NCBI GenBank assembly: GCA_934320845.1
Contig: CAKRFU010000014.1
Coordinates: 1-64,000, forward strand
Source: an uncultured Lachnospiraceae bacterium
GTDB taxonomy: Bacteria; Bacillota; Clostridia; Lachnospirales; Lachnospiraceae
DNA length: 64,000 nt
Reading direction: 5' to 3'
This document shows positions 34,224 to 44,260 of the stretch, piece by piece. The translations under genes were made by a program, and so were the position numbers. Each line of letters begins with the position of its first letter. Position 1 is the first letter of the stretch. The notes under the pieces were generated by a model that saw only the letters and a program-made list of their open reading frames with translations, was not told where the DNA came from and searched no databases.

Positions 34224-37115
34224 ATGAGTGAAAAGATAGTTTTAATAGATGGACACAGTATATTAAACAGAGCATTTTACGGGGTGCCCGATTTAACAAA
34301 TTCGGAGGGGATGCACACAAATGCTGTTTATGGATTTTTAAATATTATGTTTAAAATTTTGGATACGGAAAAGCCGGAGTATCTTACGGTTGCATTTGAC
34401 GTAAAAAAACCTACATTCAGACATGAAATGTTTAAGGAGTATAAGGGGACAAGAAAGCCGATGCCCGAGGAATTAAGGCAGCAGGTTCCGATAATTCAGC
34501 AGGTGCTTGAAGCTATGGGAATAACAATAGTAAAAAGACAAGGCTTTGAGGCAGACGATATACTTGGAACTATTGCAAAAATGGCAGAAGCACAGGGAAA
34601 AGAAGTTACACTTGTATCAGGTGACAGAGATTTACTGCAATTGGCGTCAGAAAATATAAAGATAAGTATTCCTAAGACAAAAAAAGGTGGTTCTGAGGTA
34701 GAGGAATATCACACGGAGGATGTAATAGAAAAATACGGTGTGACACCGGTTCAGATTATAGATATGAAAGGTCTTATGGGAGATACTGCTGATAATATTC
34801 CGGGAGTTGCAGGAGTGGGTGAAAAGACGGCAGTAAAGATACTTAAAGCTTTCCCAAGCGTTGAACAGGCATACGAACATATTGAGGAGGTTGAACCAAA
34901 GAGAGCAAGAGAACTTTTGAGAGCAGGAAAAGATATGGCTTTTCTCAGTAAGAAACTTGCGACAATAAAGACAGATTGTGAGTTGGATTATAATATTTCG
35001 GATGCAAAGCTTGAAAATATTTTCACACCTGAGGCTTTTGAGTGGGTAAAAAAACTTGAACTAAAGTCACTTGTCAATAAATTTGACCTGGATACAAGAA
35101 GCAGCATTGTCATAAAACCGATGAACTTTAAATTTTTAAAAAAGAAAGCGGAAGTTGAAAAGTTTGCAAAAGAACTTATAAAAAATTCACCTGATGTTGT
35201 GGGAGTTTCATTTTTTGGAGATGAGTGGTCAAACTCAGGTGTACAGAAGAAAAAGAATAAAAAGAAAAACGGCGGTCAGATGGCATTTGTTTTTGACGAC
35301 ATATCGGCAGTTTCGCTTGAAGATGAGAGCGATAGTTTAAACGAGTATCTGTTTTCGGGACTGAGTTTAAGCTATGAGACAGATGGAAATTTTGAGACGG
35401 TAAGTATATTAAAAAATGATGAGACGGATGGAGATTTTCTTATAAATATTTATAAAAAAATCGAAAAGAAAATACCGCATATTGCACTGTTTGACTGGAA
35501 AAATGAAATGCATCTTACATCTGCTGTTGAAAATTATTCAGAGGAAAAAGAAGCTCCGTCACAGGCAGCGTTTGATGACTCTGATTTTGACATGATTTTT
35601 AATAAAGTCTCAGATGTAAGTATTGCCGCTTATCTGATAAATCCGTTAAAAGACAGTTATGAGCCGGATGATATTGCGAGAGATTATCTTAATATGACAA
35701 TTCCTTCATACAGTGAGAGATTCGGAAAAAATAAACTTTCGGAAATAATTGCGGAGGTTGAGGATGTTTATTTTAAACAAAATACAGATGAAGAAAAAAA
35801 TGCTATTTTGGATAATCTTTTGGACTATACAGGTGAACTTTCGTTTATTGCCGCACAGGGCTATAAAAATCTTAAAGACGAACTCGAAAAAACAGGTATG
35901 ATGAAACTTTATCGTGAGGTAGAAATACCGACAGCCTATTTTTTATATCAGATGGAGAGGGTTGGCGTGAAAGCTGATATAAAAGTGCTTGAAAAGCTTG
36001 CAGAAAAGCTTGACAGAAAGATAGTTGAACTTGAGGGGGATATTTATGATCTGGCAGGTGAGGAATTTAATATAAATTCCCCAAAACAGCTTGGTGTAAT
36101 TTTGTTTGAAAAAATGAAGCTGCCATTTGCCAAAAAGACAAAAACAGGTTATTCGACATCGGCGGATATTCTTGAAAAATTAAAGACAGAAGACCCTATA
36201 ATATCAAAAATACTTGATTACAGGCAGTTTACAAAATTAAAATCAACTTATGCGGAGGGACTTGCCGTATTTATCGAGAGTGATAACAGGATTCATGGCA
36301 AGTTTAATCAGATGATTACGGCAACTGGAAGAATAAGTTCTACAGAGCCAAACCTTCAGAATATACCTATCAGAATGGAGATGGGGCGTGAGTTTAGAAA
36401 AGTCTTTAAGGCTAAAGCTGGCTGTGTATTTTTGGATGCTGATTACTCACAGATAGAACTTAGGGTTTTAGCTGACATGTCAGGTGATGAGCATCTTATA
36501 GAAGCTTACAAAAACGGTGACGATATTCACAGAAGTACGGCATCAAAAGTTTTTCATACCCCATTTGATGAAGTTACTGAGCTTCAGAGAAGAAACGCAA
36601 AGGCAGTAAACTTTGGAATAGTCTACGGGATAAGTGCGTTTGGTTTATCGCAGGATTTAGGAACAACAAGAAAAGAGGCAGACGAGATAATAAAAAAATA
36701 TTTTGCAACTTATCCGGCAATAAAGGCATTTCTTGACGAAAAAGTTGAGGATGCAAAAGAGACCAGTTATTCATATACAAAATTCGGACGCAGAAGACCT
36801 GTCCCAGAGATAAAATCATCAAATTTCATGCAGCGGTCATTTGGAGAGCGAATTGCAATGAATTCTCCGATACAGGGAACGGCGGCAGATATAATAAAGA
36901 TTGCAATGATAAAAGTTGCAAGGCAGTTAAAAGAAGAAAATCTAAAATCAAGAATAGTTCTTCAGGTTCATGATGAACTGCTCGTTGAGACAAGTATGGA
37001 TGAGATAGACAAAGTTAAGGAGATACTTATATCAAATATGCAGTCTGCAGCAAAACTTAAAGTTCCTCTTATTGCTGAGGTTGAGCAGGGAGATGACTGG
37101 TTCGAGGCTCACTGA
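34224..37115 (+). CDS. polA: DNA polymerase I
   Basis: A 963-residue polymerase. The 5'-3' exonuclease domain (about 1-290) has LIDGHSILNRAFYG, QGFEADDILG and SGDRDLLQL. The middle domain (about 300-590) has no DxE exonuclease motif, so proofreading is likely lost, as in Taq and Bst, and it holds extra low-complexity stretches that explain a length some 80 residues above usual. The polymerase domain (about 590-963) has motif A DADYSQIELR, motif B RRNAKAVNFGIVYG and motif C QVHDELLVE. Followed by coaE, the common clostridial order. Confidence 0.96.
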   Translation: MSEKIVLIDGHSILNRAFYGVPDLTNSEGMHTNAVYGFLNIMFKILDTEKPEYLTVAFDVKKPTFRHEMFKEYKGTRKPMPEELRQQVPIIQQVLEAMGITIVKRQGFEADDILGTIAKMAEAQGKEVTLVSGDRDLLQLASENIKISIPKTKKGGSEVEEYHTEDVIEKYGVTPVQIIDMKGLMGDTADNIPGVAGVGEKTAVKILKAFPSVEQAYEHIEEVEPKRARELLRAGKDMAFLSKKLATIKTDCELDYNISDAKLENIFTPEAFEWVKKLELKSLVNKFDLDTRSSIVIKPMNFKFLKKKAEVEKFAKELIKNSPDVVGVSFFGDEWSNSGVQKKKNKKKNGGQMAFVFDDISAVSLEDESDSLNEYLFSGLSLSYETDGNFETVSILKNDETDGDFLINIYKKIEKKIPHIALFDWKNEMHLTSAVENYSEEKEAPSQAAFDDSDFDMIFNKVSDVSIAAYLINPLKDSYEPDDIARDYLNMTIPSYSERFGKNKLSEIIAEVEDVYFKQNTDEEKNAILDNLLDYTGELSFIAAQGYKNLKDELEKTGMMKLYREVEIPTAYFLYQMERVGVKADIKVLEKLAEKLDRKIVELEGDIYDLAGEEFNINSPKQLGVILFEKMKLPFAKKTKTGYSTSADILEKLKTEDPIISKILDYRQFTKLKSTYAEGLAVFIESDNRIHGKFNQMITATGRISSTEPNLQNIPIRMEMGREFRKVFKAKAGCVFLDADYSQIELRVLADMSGDEHLIEAYKNGDDIHRSTASKVFHTPFDEVTELQRRNAKAVNFGIVYGISAFGLSQDLGTTRKEADEIIKKYFATYPAIKAFLDEKVEDAKETSYSYTKFGRRRPVPEIKSSNFMQRSFGERIAMNSPIQGTAADIIKIAMIKVARQLKEENLKSRIVLQVHDELLVETSMDEIDKVKEILISNMQSAAKLKVPLIAEVEQGDDWFEAH

Positions 37116-37194
37116 TTTGCGTAATTCAATTACATTTTATGACAGTTTAGCAAATATATGATTGTGATTATTATGAGAATAAGAGGATATATTT

Positions 37195-37779
37195 ATGAAA
37201 GTTATAGGATTGACAGGTGGTGTCGGAAGTGGAAAGTCACTTGTGGCACAGATATTAAAAGAAGAGACGGGTGCGGAGCTTATTTTGACGGATGATGTTG
37301 GTCATATTGTTACTGATAAGGGTGGAAGTGCATTTGAAGCTGTAGTAGAGAGGTTTGGTAATGAAATCCTTTCTGATACAGGAGAGATTGACAGAAAAAA
37401 ACTGGCTGATATTGTGTTTAACGATAAAAAGGCAATTAAGGATTTAAATGATATTGTGCATCCGAAAGTAAAAGAATATATAGAGCAATATATAGAAAAC
37501 AGAAAAGAAAAAGCTGGAAATATAATTCTTGAAAGTGCAATATTATTTGAGACAGAATGCGATAAATATTGTGATGAGATATGGTATGTATATGTGCCAA
37601 GAGATATAAGGATTGAAAGACTTAAAGAGAGCAGAGGATATTCTGTCGAAAAATGTGAAGCGGTTATGGCTAGTCAGAAAACTGATGAGTTTTATATAAA
37701 CAGAAGTGACAGAGTTATAAAAAATGACGGCTCAGTGGAAAAATTAAGAGGATATTTGAAAAATATCTTAAAAGACTGA
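37195..37779 (+). CDS. coaE: Dephospho-CoA kinase
   Basis: A 194-residue P-loop kinase for the last step of coenzyme A synthesis. Walker A GGVGSGKS at residues 8-15, DDVGH near 33, the HP motif in DIVHPKV near 88, and the lid LKESRGYS near 142. Length is normal. AAGAGGATA ribosome binding site. It follows polA by about 80 bases. Confidence 0.95.
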   Translation: MKVIGLTGGVGSGKSLVAQILKEETGAELILTDDVGHIVTDKGGSAFEAVVERFGNEILSDTGEIDRKKLADIVFNDKKAIKDLNDIVHPKVKEYIEQYIENRKEKAGNIILESAILFETECDKYCDEIWYVYVPRDIRIERLKESRGYSVEKCEAVMASQKTDEFYINRSDRVIKNDGSVEKLRGYLKNILKD

Positions 37780-37829
37780 GCCTTTGAAAAGTAGTTGTTT
37801 GGTCTTTAATAAGACTAAATCATGCTCAA

Positions 37830-38435
37830 TTATTTTGTGGCATCGGCAAGGTGTGACAGGAGCAGCGGGTTTATGTAACCCTCGGCAAGACTGCCGATAA
37901 GTATAAGCAGAATACTCAGTAAAAATAAGGGGAATTGTTTTAAGAACAGTTTCCCTTTTTGATTTGTATCATCACAGGAGTTTATTTTGTGAAGTTTCAT
38001 TATAATATATAAAAATGAAGGCACAAAAATAATATATTGCGGCATTATGCAGCAGGTATAGTTTGCAATTCCGGCAAATTTGTAAATTGAAATGTTGAAG
38101 AAAAGCAAAAGACCATTTGAAAAACCGGTGTAGACAGAAAAAACAAGGCAGTAATAACGCCAAAGGTCAGTCATGGAAAAAATAAAAAGCAGAAGTACAA
38201 ATTTTATGTTTCTGTTAAATGAGGATAAGACTATTTTATCTGACGGTATGTCCAATGAAGGTATGGAACTCAATGTTTCTGTATATATAGACTTTAATTC
38301 AGGCAAAAGAGCGGAATAAAAAAGTTTTCCGACAAGAGTACCAAGCAGCATACCGATAAAAAAGAAAATGATGACTGTCTGACATATGCGTGGCATTTTA
38401 CCTTTTCGTATATTTATTGAAGATTTATTTTTCAT
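37830..38435 (-). CDS. SpoIIM-like membrane protein
   Basis: A 201-residue integral membrane protein with about five hydrophobic segments. It has features of the stage II sporulation protein M family: an opening FFFIGMLLGTLVG helix and a final LIGSLAEGYINPLLL helix matching the family's EAYI.P.LL end. SpoIIM works with SpoIID and SpoIIP in engulfment, but many clostridial relatives are of unknown role. Convergent with coaE; the ribosome binding site (AAAGG) is distant, so the start is less certain. Confidence 0.7.
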   Translation of the reverse strand: MKNKSSINIRKGKMPRICQTVIIFFFIGMLLGTLVGKLFYSALLPELKSIYTETLSSIPSLDIPSDKIVLSSFNRNIKFVLLLFIFSMTDLWRYYCLVFSVYTGFSNGLLLFFNISIYKFAGIANYTCCIMPQYIIFVPSFLYIIMKLHKINSCDDTNQKGKLFLKQFPLFLLSILLILIGSLAEGYINPLLLSHLADATK

Positions 38436-38649
38436 ATAATAATACCATACCTTTCAAAAAATTATATTACAGAGTTATAAAGCTATATAGTTTATTTTAT
38501 ATCTAATTTATCTTATGACACACAATAAAAAATATTCATAACTGCATTTCACATTTTGCACACAACTTTTCCACCTGATTTTCACAAATTTCATGTAGCA
38601 TCTAATACAACGAAAATTAAAGGATTTATGTAATGTGACAGGAGGAAAA

Positions 38650-40245
38650 ATGATGCACCGAAAAAGAAAAATTGCATTGATAATGGCGGCAGTGCTTGTT
38701 ATAGCAGGTGTGGGGACATACAGTGGAAAGAGTATCTTAAAAAAAAGCTCATCTAAACAGTCTCAAAAGACGCAGACCTCAGAGGATAAAAATAAAAGGG
38801 AGAACTCAGGGGAGTCTCAAAACAGCGGCATACTACAGGCTGAGGGTACTACATCCGGCGGAACTGACTATCAGTTATATAATCTTAATCTTGCCGGAAT
38901 AAGCAAAACAGGAGCACTTGAAGTAGAGAGTGTATTAAAAAGTGCCGGTGATGAGGTGAAAAAGGGAGAGGCACTTATAAAACTTACGAAGGACAGCGTT
39001 ACTGATACTAAAAGTATTCTAAGTAAAGCGGTAAAAAGTTATAAAAAGAAATATGAAACGGCAAAACTTGATTATGAAGAAGCTGTTTTTGATGCAAAAA
39101 GTGATTATCAGGACAGTTTGTCAGCGTATGCTTCAGCACTTACTGATTACAAAGACAGTTTATCAGAGTATACAAGATCGGTAAAAGAAACGAAAAAGCA
39201 GTTAGATAACAGCAAAAAAATAATCAGTACATATCCTGAAAAGATTAAGAAAGCAAAACAGACTCTTAATAAAAAACAGAAACAACTGGAAAATATAAAT
39301 AAAAAATTAAAAAAGGCAAAAAAGCAGGCAGATAATAAGGCGAAAAATCTTCAGTCAAAACAAAACGCATACGAACAGTCAAAACAAAAAAATGATGAAC
39401 TAAATACAGTTTCAAGATATATAGGAGAATTCAGCAGGGAAAATAAGAGCGATATTTCACAGCTTACAAAAGATATTGAAGAAAAACTTGTGTCATCAAA
39501 TAAAGATATGACATCAAAAAATAATGCATATAAGAAAGCATCAAATCAGGCTGACAAGACACAGAAGACATATGATAGTTACAGCACTAAAAAAAATCAG
39601 CTTACATCACAAATAAGTAAATTAAAAAATAATATATCATCATATGGAAGTGCGTATAAAAATGCAAAGATGAATCTAGCGGCATACAGTTCATCTTACA
39701 ATCAGGCATTATCTCAGGAAACAACAGGCAGAGTCAGTGCCAGAAAGACTTATGACGAGAGCGTTAAGGCTTATAAAAGTGCTGATACGGTTTATAAGGC
39801 AGCGATAAAGTCGGCAAAAGAAACATTGCAGAAAGCAAAAGATAATTATACAAATGCAAGAGATAGAATAAAAGCATTTAATGAACTTGTATCGGGAAAT
39901 AATGTTGTGGCATCAATGTCAGGAACATTGTCGGAAATATCATATGAAAGCGGAGATATATTGAATAGTATGACAGCAATAGCAGGCTACAGTAATGAAA
40001 ATACATTGAGTATCGATGTTACTGTCGACCAGACTGATATAGGAAATATTTCGGTAGGTGATGAGGTATCGGTAAACATTCAGAATATGCCTCAGACAGT
40101 AACAGGCAAGGTTGCAGCTATCGAAACAGCATCGTCATCGGAGAGCGTTTCAAAAGTAACATACACAGTGACAATTTCTGTTGATAATACACAGGGAATG
40201 ATGTCAAGTGGAAGTACGGCACAGGTGAATTTTACAGTAGAGTAA
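38650..40245 (+). CDS. Efflux adaptor (HlyD/MacA-like), first of two
   Basis: A 531-residue protein with one N-terminal membrane helix (about 7-24), a Ser/Lys/Gln-rich spacer, a split biotinyl-lipoyl domain (LEVESVLKSAGDEVKKGEALIKL near 95-115, and GTLSEISYESGDI near 430), a very long helical hairpin between them (about 125-415, Lys/Gln/Ser-rich), and a beta-barrel end. In a Gram-positive it should reach from the membrane into the wall and assist the MacB-like permease downstream. AGGAGG lies just before the start. First gene of a five-gene operon. Confidence 0.85.
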   Translation: MMHRKRKIALIMAAVLVIAGVGTYSGKSILKKSSSKQSQKTQTSEDKNKRENSGESQNSGILQAEGTTSGGTDYQLYNLNLAGISKTGALEVESVLKSAGDEVKKGEALIKLTKDSVTDTKSILSKAVKSYKKKYETAKLDYEEAVFDAKSDYQDSLSAYASALTDYKDSLSEYTRSVKETKKQLDNSKKIISTYPEKIKKAKQTLNKKQKQLENINKKLKKAKKQADNKAKNLQSKQNAYEQSKQKNDELNTVSRYIGEFSRENKSDISQLTKDIEEKLVSSNKDMTSKNNAYKKASNQADKTQKTYDSYSTKKNQLTSQISKLKNNISSYGSAYKNAKMNLAAYSSSYNQALSQETTGRVSARKTYDESVKAYKSADTVYKAAIKSAKETLQKAKDNYTNARDRIKAFNELVSGNNVVASMSGTLSEISYESGDILNSMTAIAGYSNENTLSIDVTVDQTDIGNISVGDEVSVNIQNMPQTVTGKVAAIETASSSESVSKVTYTVTISVDNTQGMMSSGSTAQVNFTVE

Positions 40246-40275
40246 TGAATTATGAATCGAAAGGAAAGTGGAAAA

Positions 40276-42114
40276 ATGGCAGATAAAGAAAAAAAACAGA
40301 TGACATCAAAGTCACATAAAAAAAGAATAAAAAAAGTGGCAGTTTCCGTTATTCTTATTGCATGCATAACAATTGTTGTGGTTTTTAATGTCATGAATAA
40401 AAATGATGATACAAAGACAACCACTGTTACTAAAGAAAATACAGCTAAAAAAGGAAATCTTACAGTCGGAATAACTGAAAGCGGAACTATGGAAATTGGT
40501 TCAATCACTCAGTCATATGAGCTTGATACTTCTTCGTTAGGAAGCAGCAGTTCATCATCATCCGGGTCAGGCAGCAGTTCATTATCAGGAAACAGCAGTC
40601 AGAACAAAAGTGATGCACAGGGAATGCAGAATGGTGGAAATGCAATGGTTATGACAGGTGGTCAGGCTGGCTCAGAAAGTATGACATCTACCAAGTCAAC
40701 AACATCATCGGGCAGTGAGAGTGTATCAGATTCAGACCTTGTTATAGAGAAAGTATGCATTACATCAGGACAGAATGTCAAAAAAGGTGATACTATTTTG
40801 AAACTGACAAAGAAAAGTGTTTCAAATGTAAGAAAGCTTTATAAAGAGGCAGTAAGTTCAGCAAGACTTTCACTGAAAGAAGCAAAGATTGACAGAGATT
40901 CCGATAAACTTACGGCAGAATACGAATATAAAGAGAGACTTGCGGCAGGAAAGAGTGCAAAAACAACATATAACGCTACGGTACAAAGCCTTAACAGTGC
41001 GGTTGTGTTAGCACAGAACAATTACAACACGGCAGTTTCGGGAATAAAAACACTTGCATCAAAAATAAAGGCTTTACAAAAGAAGATTAAAAAAGCAGGT
41101 GGAAGTACCTCTGTGTATAAAAGTACATCATCAAACCAGTCAACAGACCAGAAAGCGGGAGAAGGTTCAGGGGAACCATCAAACAGTATGTCCGGTATGG
41201 GAAATGATAATAAAAATATGACACAGGATTCTTCTGCAAATACAACTGTATCATCAGAAAGCAGCAGTCAGGGCACATCGAGTAAAATAACAATAATGCA
41301 GCAGCTTGCAACATATAAACAGCAGTTATCAGAATACAAAGCTAATCTGACAAACTTAAAGTCTCAGCTTAGGGCTGCGAAAAAAGCAAAAAAGACAGGT
41401 GAAGTCAGCGCAAAAAAGACTTATGATGCAGCAATGCTTCAATATTCAAACGCAAAGACGCTTTACAATGTTGCAATGGATGGAATTGATGATGATGTCA
41501 AAGATGCACAGGAGACATTAAAAGATGCACAAAAAGAACTTAAAACATTTGAAAAATATGCAGGAACAGGTGTTATAAAAGCAGAATGTTCAGGTACGGT
41601 TACTTCGGTCGGCTATGAGGACGGTGAAACACTCAGCACGGACACAGATATAGCTACATATAAGAATGCAGAAGCAGTTACGATTTCTGTATCGGTTGCG
41701 CAGGATGATATTTCAGAGGTAGAAGTCGGAGATACCGTAAACATAAATCTTACTGCATATGAGGATGAGACATTCCATGGTAAAGTTACATCTATTTCCT
41801 CTACAACATCATCTGATACAAGTACGGTAAGTTATCCTGTTGTAGTTACTATGACGGGTGACGTTTCAAGTGTTTATGCAGGAATGAGTGCAGAAGTTAC
41901 ATTTGTTACAAAAGAGATAAAGGATGTTCTTTATATTTCTAATAAAGCAGTAGCGACAGAGGGAACAAAGTCATATGTTACGAAGAAAAACAGTGACGGA
42001 AGTACAACAAAGACACAGGTTAAGACAGGTTTCTCAGATGGACATAATGTTCAGATAGAGAGCGGATTAAATGAAGGTGATACAGTTCTTATAGAAAGCC
42101 GGGTGAGCGAATGA
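40276..42114 (+). CDS. Efflux adaptor (HlyD/MacA-like), second, with Ser/Gly/Met-rich inserts
   Basis: A 612-residue second adaptor. An N-terminal helix (about 17-37) precedes the first lipoyl half (GNLTVGITESG near 55), which is then interrupted by a Ser/Gly/Met-rich disordered insert (about 85-150). The lipoyl domain resumes near VCITSGQNVKKGDTILKL. A helical hairpin follows with another low-complexity stretch near residues 285-335 (Ser, Asn and Met). The lipoyl and barrel domains finish the chain with GYEDGETLS and an RND/MacA-like beta end (YISNKAVATEGTKSYV). The stop overlaps the permease start by 4 bases. Confidence 0.85.
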   Translation: MADKEKKQMTSKSHKKRIKKVAVSVILIACITIVVVFNVMNKNDDTKTTTVTKENTAKKGNLTVGITESGTMEIGSITQSYELDTSSLGSSSSSSSGSGSSSLSGNSSQNKSDAQGMQNGGNAMVMTGGQAGSESMTSTKSTTSSGSESVSDSDLVIEKVCITSGQNVKKGDTILKLTKKSVSNVRKLYKEAVSSARLSLKEAKIDRDSDKLTAEYEYKERLAAGKSAKTTYNATVQSLNSAVVLAQNNYNTAVSGIKTLASKIKALQKKIKKAGGSTSVYKSTSSNQSTDQKAGEGSGEPSNSMSGMGNDNKNMTQDSSANTTVSSESSSQGTSSKITIMQQLATYKQQLSEYKANLTNLKSQLRAAKKAKKTGEVSAKKTYDAAMLQYSNAKTLYNVAMDGIDDDVKDAQETLKDAQKELKTFEKYAGTGVIKAECSGTVTSVGYEDGETLSTDTDIATYKNAEAVTISVSVAQDDISEVEVGDTVNINLTAYEDETFHGKVTSISSTTSSDTSTVSYPVVVTMTGDVSSVYAGMSAEVTFVTKEIKDVLYISNKAVATEGTKSYVTKKNSDGSTTKTQVKTGFSDGHNVQIESGLNEGDTVLIESRVSE

Positions 42115-43511
42115 AACTAAGTGAGATATTAAGACTTGTCTGGATAAATCTTATTCAGAATAAATTTAAGGTTGTGCTTACTTCTATAGGTATAGTTGTC
42201 GGTGCAGCAACAATAGTAATGGTTATCGCAATAGGAAGAGGTGGTCAGATGGATGTTGCAGACCAGTTCAAAAATCTGAATGCCGGAGCTATTGATATTT
42301 CATATGAGCAATCGACAGACAGTTCATCGTCAAATAGTAAGGGTTCTTCAAAATCAGGCTCAACAAATAAATCATCAGGTGGAAATGGTGAGTCAAAGGG
42401 AAATCAGGGAGAACCCGGTGGATTTGGAGGCGGACAGGGAATGCCGCAGATGCCCGGAGGCGGCGGGCAAGGCGGTTTTGGCGGATTTATGGCAGGAGGA
42501 GGAAACAACAATAATGACAGTTCAAAAATAAATCAGGAAAAAATAACATTATCAGAAGATGACATGGATGATTTAAAAACATTTCTTCCGGGAATATCAG
42601 ATATAACAATATCTTATACCACAAAATCTGAGGTGGACGGTGGAGAACTTGACGATGCAGAAAGCTACACAATAGCAGGGGTAAAAAATAATTATGCAAG
42701 TATGAGTAATCTCACAATGGCGGCAGGAAGTTTTATTGAGTCATCAAATGAAACAAATAAGGAAAAGGTTTGTGTACTCGGCTATTCAGTTGCGAAAGAA
42801 ATATTTGGAAGTGTGGAAGATGCATACGACAGCACTGTATACATAGATAATAGGGCGTATGTTGTAAATGGCGTAATATCTGAAGTTGGAACTGTATCCT
42901 CAGGAATAAGTCCTGATGATTCGATTTTTATACCATACAGTACCGGAGTAAAGTATGTAGTAGGTACAGATGCAAATCCAACGATAACCGTAATAGCATC
43001 TGATGTCGATAATGTAGACAATGTTATGGAGAATATACAAGCAGTACTGGCTGAGAATTATCCAAATGCTGAGTTTACTATAACTGATGCAGGAAGTAAA
43101 ATGGAGGCAGCTTCAGAATCAAATAATACACTTACAACACTTCTTATTGCGATGGCAGCAATAGTATTTATTGTAGGTGGTATAGGAATTATGAATGTAT
43201 TGTTTGTGTCGGTTAAAGAGAGAACAAAAGAGATTGGTATATTGAAAGCAATAGGATGTACAAAAAAAGATATTCTTATAGAATTTTTGCTCGAGGCATG
43301 CTTTATAAGTATTCTCGGCGGAATACTCGGAGTTTTTTTAAGTTTTGGCATAACACCGATAGTTGAGTATTTTGACGTGAGAGTTGAACTTTCTGTTGTT
43401 GGTGCAGTGCTTGCAGTTTTATTTGCAATATTTACAGGAACAGTATTTGGATTTTATCCGGCACTCAAAGCTTCAAAACTTGTACCTGTTGAGGCACTAA
43501 ATGAAGAGTAG
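42111..43511 (+). CDS. MacB-like ABC permease (FtsX family)
   Basis: A 466-residue permease with the MacB topology: TM1 at about 20-42, a large extracytoplasmic domain, then three helices (about 342-365, 395-420, 430-452) of the FtsX fold. The usual KERTKEIGILKAIGCTKKDI loop lies near 368-388. Between TM1 and the MacB core is a Ser/Gly/Asn-rich segment (about 65-142) with GMPQMPGG and GGFMAGGG. The start ATG overlaps the previous stop (ATGA). It should pair with the ATPase at 44261. Confidence 0.9.
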   Translation: MKLSEILRLVWINLIQNKFKVVLTSIGIVVGAATIVMVIAIGRGGQMDVADQFKNLNAGAIDISYEQSTDSSSSNSKGSSKSGSTNKSSGGNGESKGNQGEPGGFGGGQGMPQMPGGGGQGGFGGFMAGGGNNNNDSSKINQEKITLSEDDMDDLKTFLPGISDITISYTTKSEVDGGELDDAESYTIAGVKNNYASMSNLTMAAGSFIESSNETNKEKVCVLGYSVAKEIFGSVEDAYDSTVYIDNRAYVVNGVISEVGTVSSGISPDDSIFIPYSTGVKYVVGTDANPTITVIASDVDNVDNVMENIQAVLAENYPNAEFTITDAGSKMEAASESNNTLTTLLIAMAAIVFIVGGIGIMNVLFVSVKERTKEIGILKAIGCTKKDILIEFLLEACFISILGGILGVFLSFGITPIVEYFDVRVELSVVGAVLAVLFAIFTGTVFGFYPALKASKLVPVEALNEE

Positions 43512-43547
43512 CTTCGCAAGTATTTATAAGGATAGGGGAAATGAAAT

Positions 43548-44246
43548 ATGGTTCTTAAATTGAAAAAAATCAGAAAAATGACTGTATTGCTGCTTGTAAT
43601 GTGCCTGTTGGTATCCGGCTGTTCAAAAGCAGAAGAAGAAAACACAAATGATATAGATTCTGTGAAACTGAAATCAAATCAGGAAATAGTAACATGCAAG
43701 ATAACGGCAATATACGGAAATGAGATAGAGTATACCGTTGCTAAAGAGCAAAGTGTATCAGATACGAAAAAAGATAAAATGCCGTCATCAAGCGGGTCAC
43801 CCGATATGAAAGGCGGAGAGATGCCGTCATCAAGCGGGGCACCTGACATGAAAGGCGGAGATATGCCGTCATCAAGCGGGGCACCTGACATGAAAGGCGG
43901 AGATATGCCGTCATCAGGCGGGGCACCTGACATGAATAATGGAAATAATGATAATTCTGCCGGGGGACCGCCTGATATGAGTGGTGACAGCAAAAATTCA
44001 TCATCAGACAGTTCAGGCAAAAATAAATCGGACAAAAGCAAATCTTCTAAGAACAGTGACAAAAAGGTTTATACATTGACAGATGAGACAGGAAGTACAA
44101 CGATACCGGTTGGAACGGATGTGATAACATCACTCGGAAAAACGACAACGTTTTCAAGATTATCAAACGGGGATATTATTAAGATGATAATGGAGAAAGA
44201 TTCAAGCGGAGAAAAAGTCGTAGTAGGAGTGTGGATAGTTTCATAA
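43548..44246 (+). CDS. Lipoprotein with tandem 14-residue repeats
   Basis: A 232-residue lipoprotein: a signal peptide with lipobox LVSGC (Cys25), a short beta-like domain (VTCKITAIYGNEIEYTVAKE), then four repeats MPSSSGAPDMKGGD (residues about 78-133), a Ser/Lys-rich spacer and a second beta-like part (about 170-232). The split domain resembles the interrupted domains in the adaptor and permease of the same operon. No known function. It lies between the permease and the ATPase, so is probably an accessory part of the export complex. Confidence 0.78.
   Translation: MVLKLKKIRKMTVLLLVMCLLVSGCSKAEEENTNDIDSVKLKSNQEIVTCKITAIYGNEIEYTVAKEQSVSDTKKDKMPSSSGSPDMKGGEMPSSSGAPDMKGGDMPSSSGAPDMKGGDMPSSGGAPDMNNGNNDNSAGGPPDMSGDSKNSSSDSSGKNKSDKSKSSKNSDKKVYTLTDETGSTTIPVGTDVITSLGKTTTFSRLSNGDIIKMIMEKDSSGEKVVVGVWIVS
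43779..43946 (+). repeat. 42-bp tandem repeat, four units
   Basis: Units start at 43779, 43821, 43863 and 43905, each opening ATGCCGTCATCA and encoding the lipoprotein's 14-residue repeat. Units 2 and 3 are nearly identical; units 1 and 4 diverge, the last toward its end. Confidence 0.9.
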
Positions 44247-44260
44247 GAAAGGTGGTTTTT

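Noticed and set aside
34224..37115. DNA polymerase I without a proofreading motif considered as a novelty
   Set aside because: Loss of the 3'-5' exonuclease residues is common in Firmicute and thermophile PolA proteins; only the extra length is mildly unusual.
43679..44062. Antisense frame with tandem repeats opposite the lipoprotein
   Set aside because: Its repeats are just the reverse complement of the 42-bp units; the plus strand has the lipobox and ribosome binding site.
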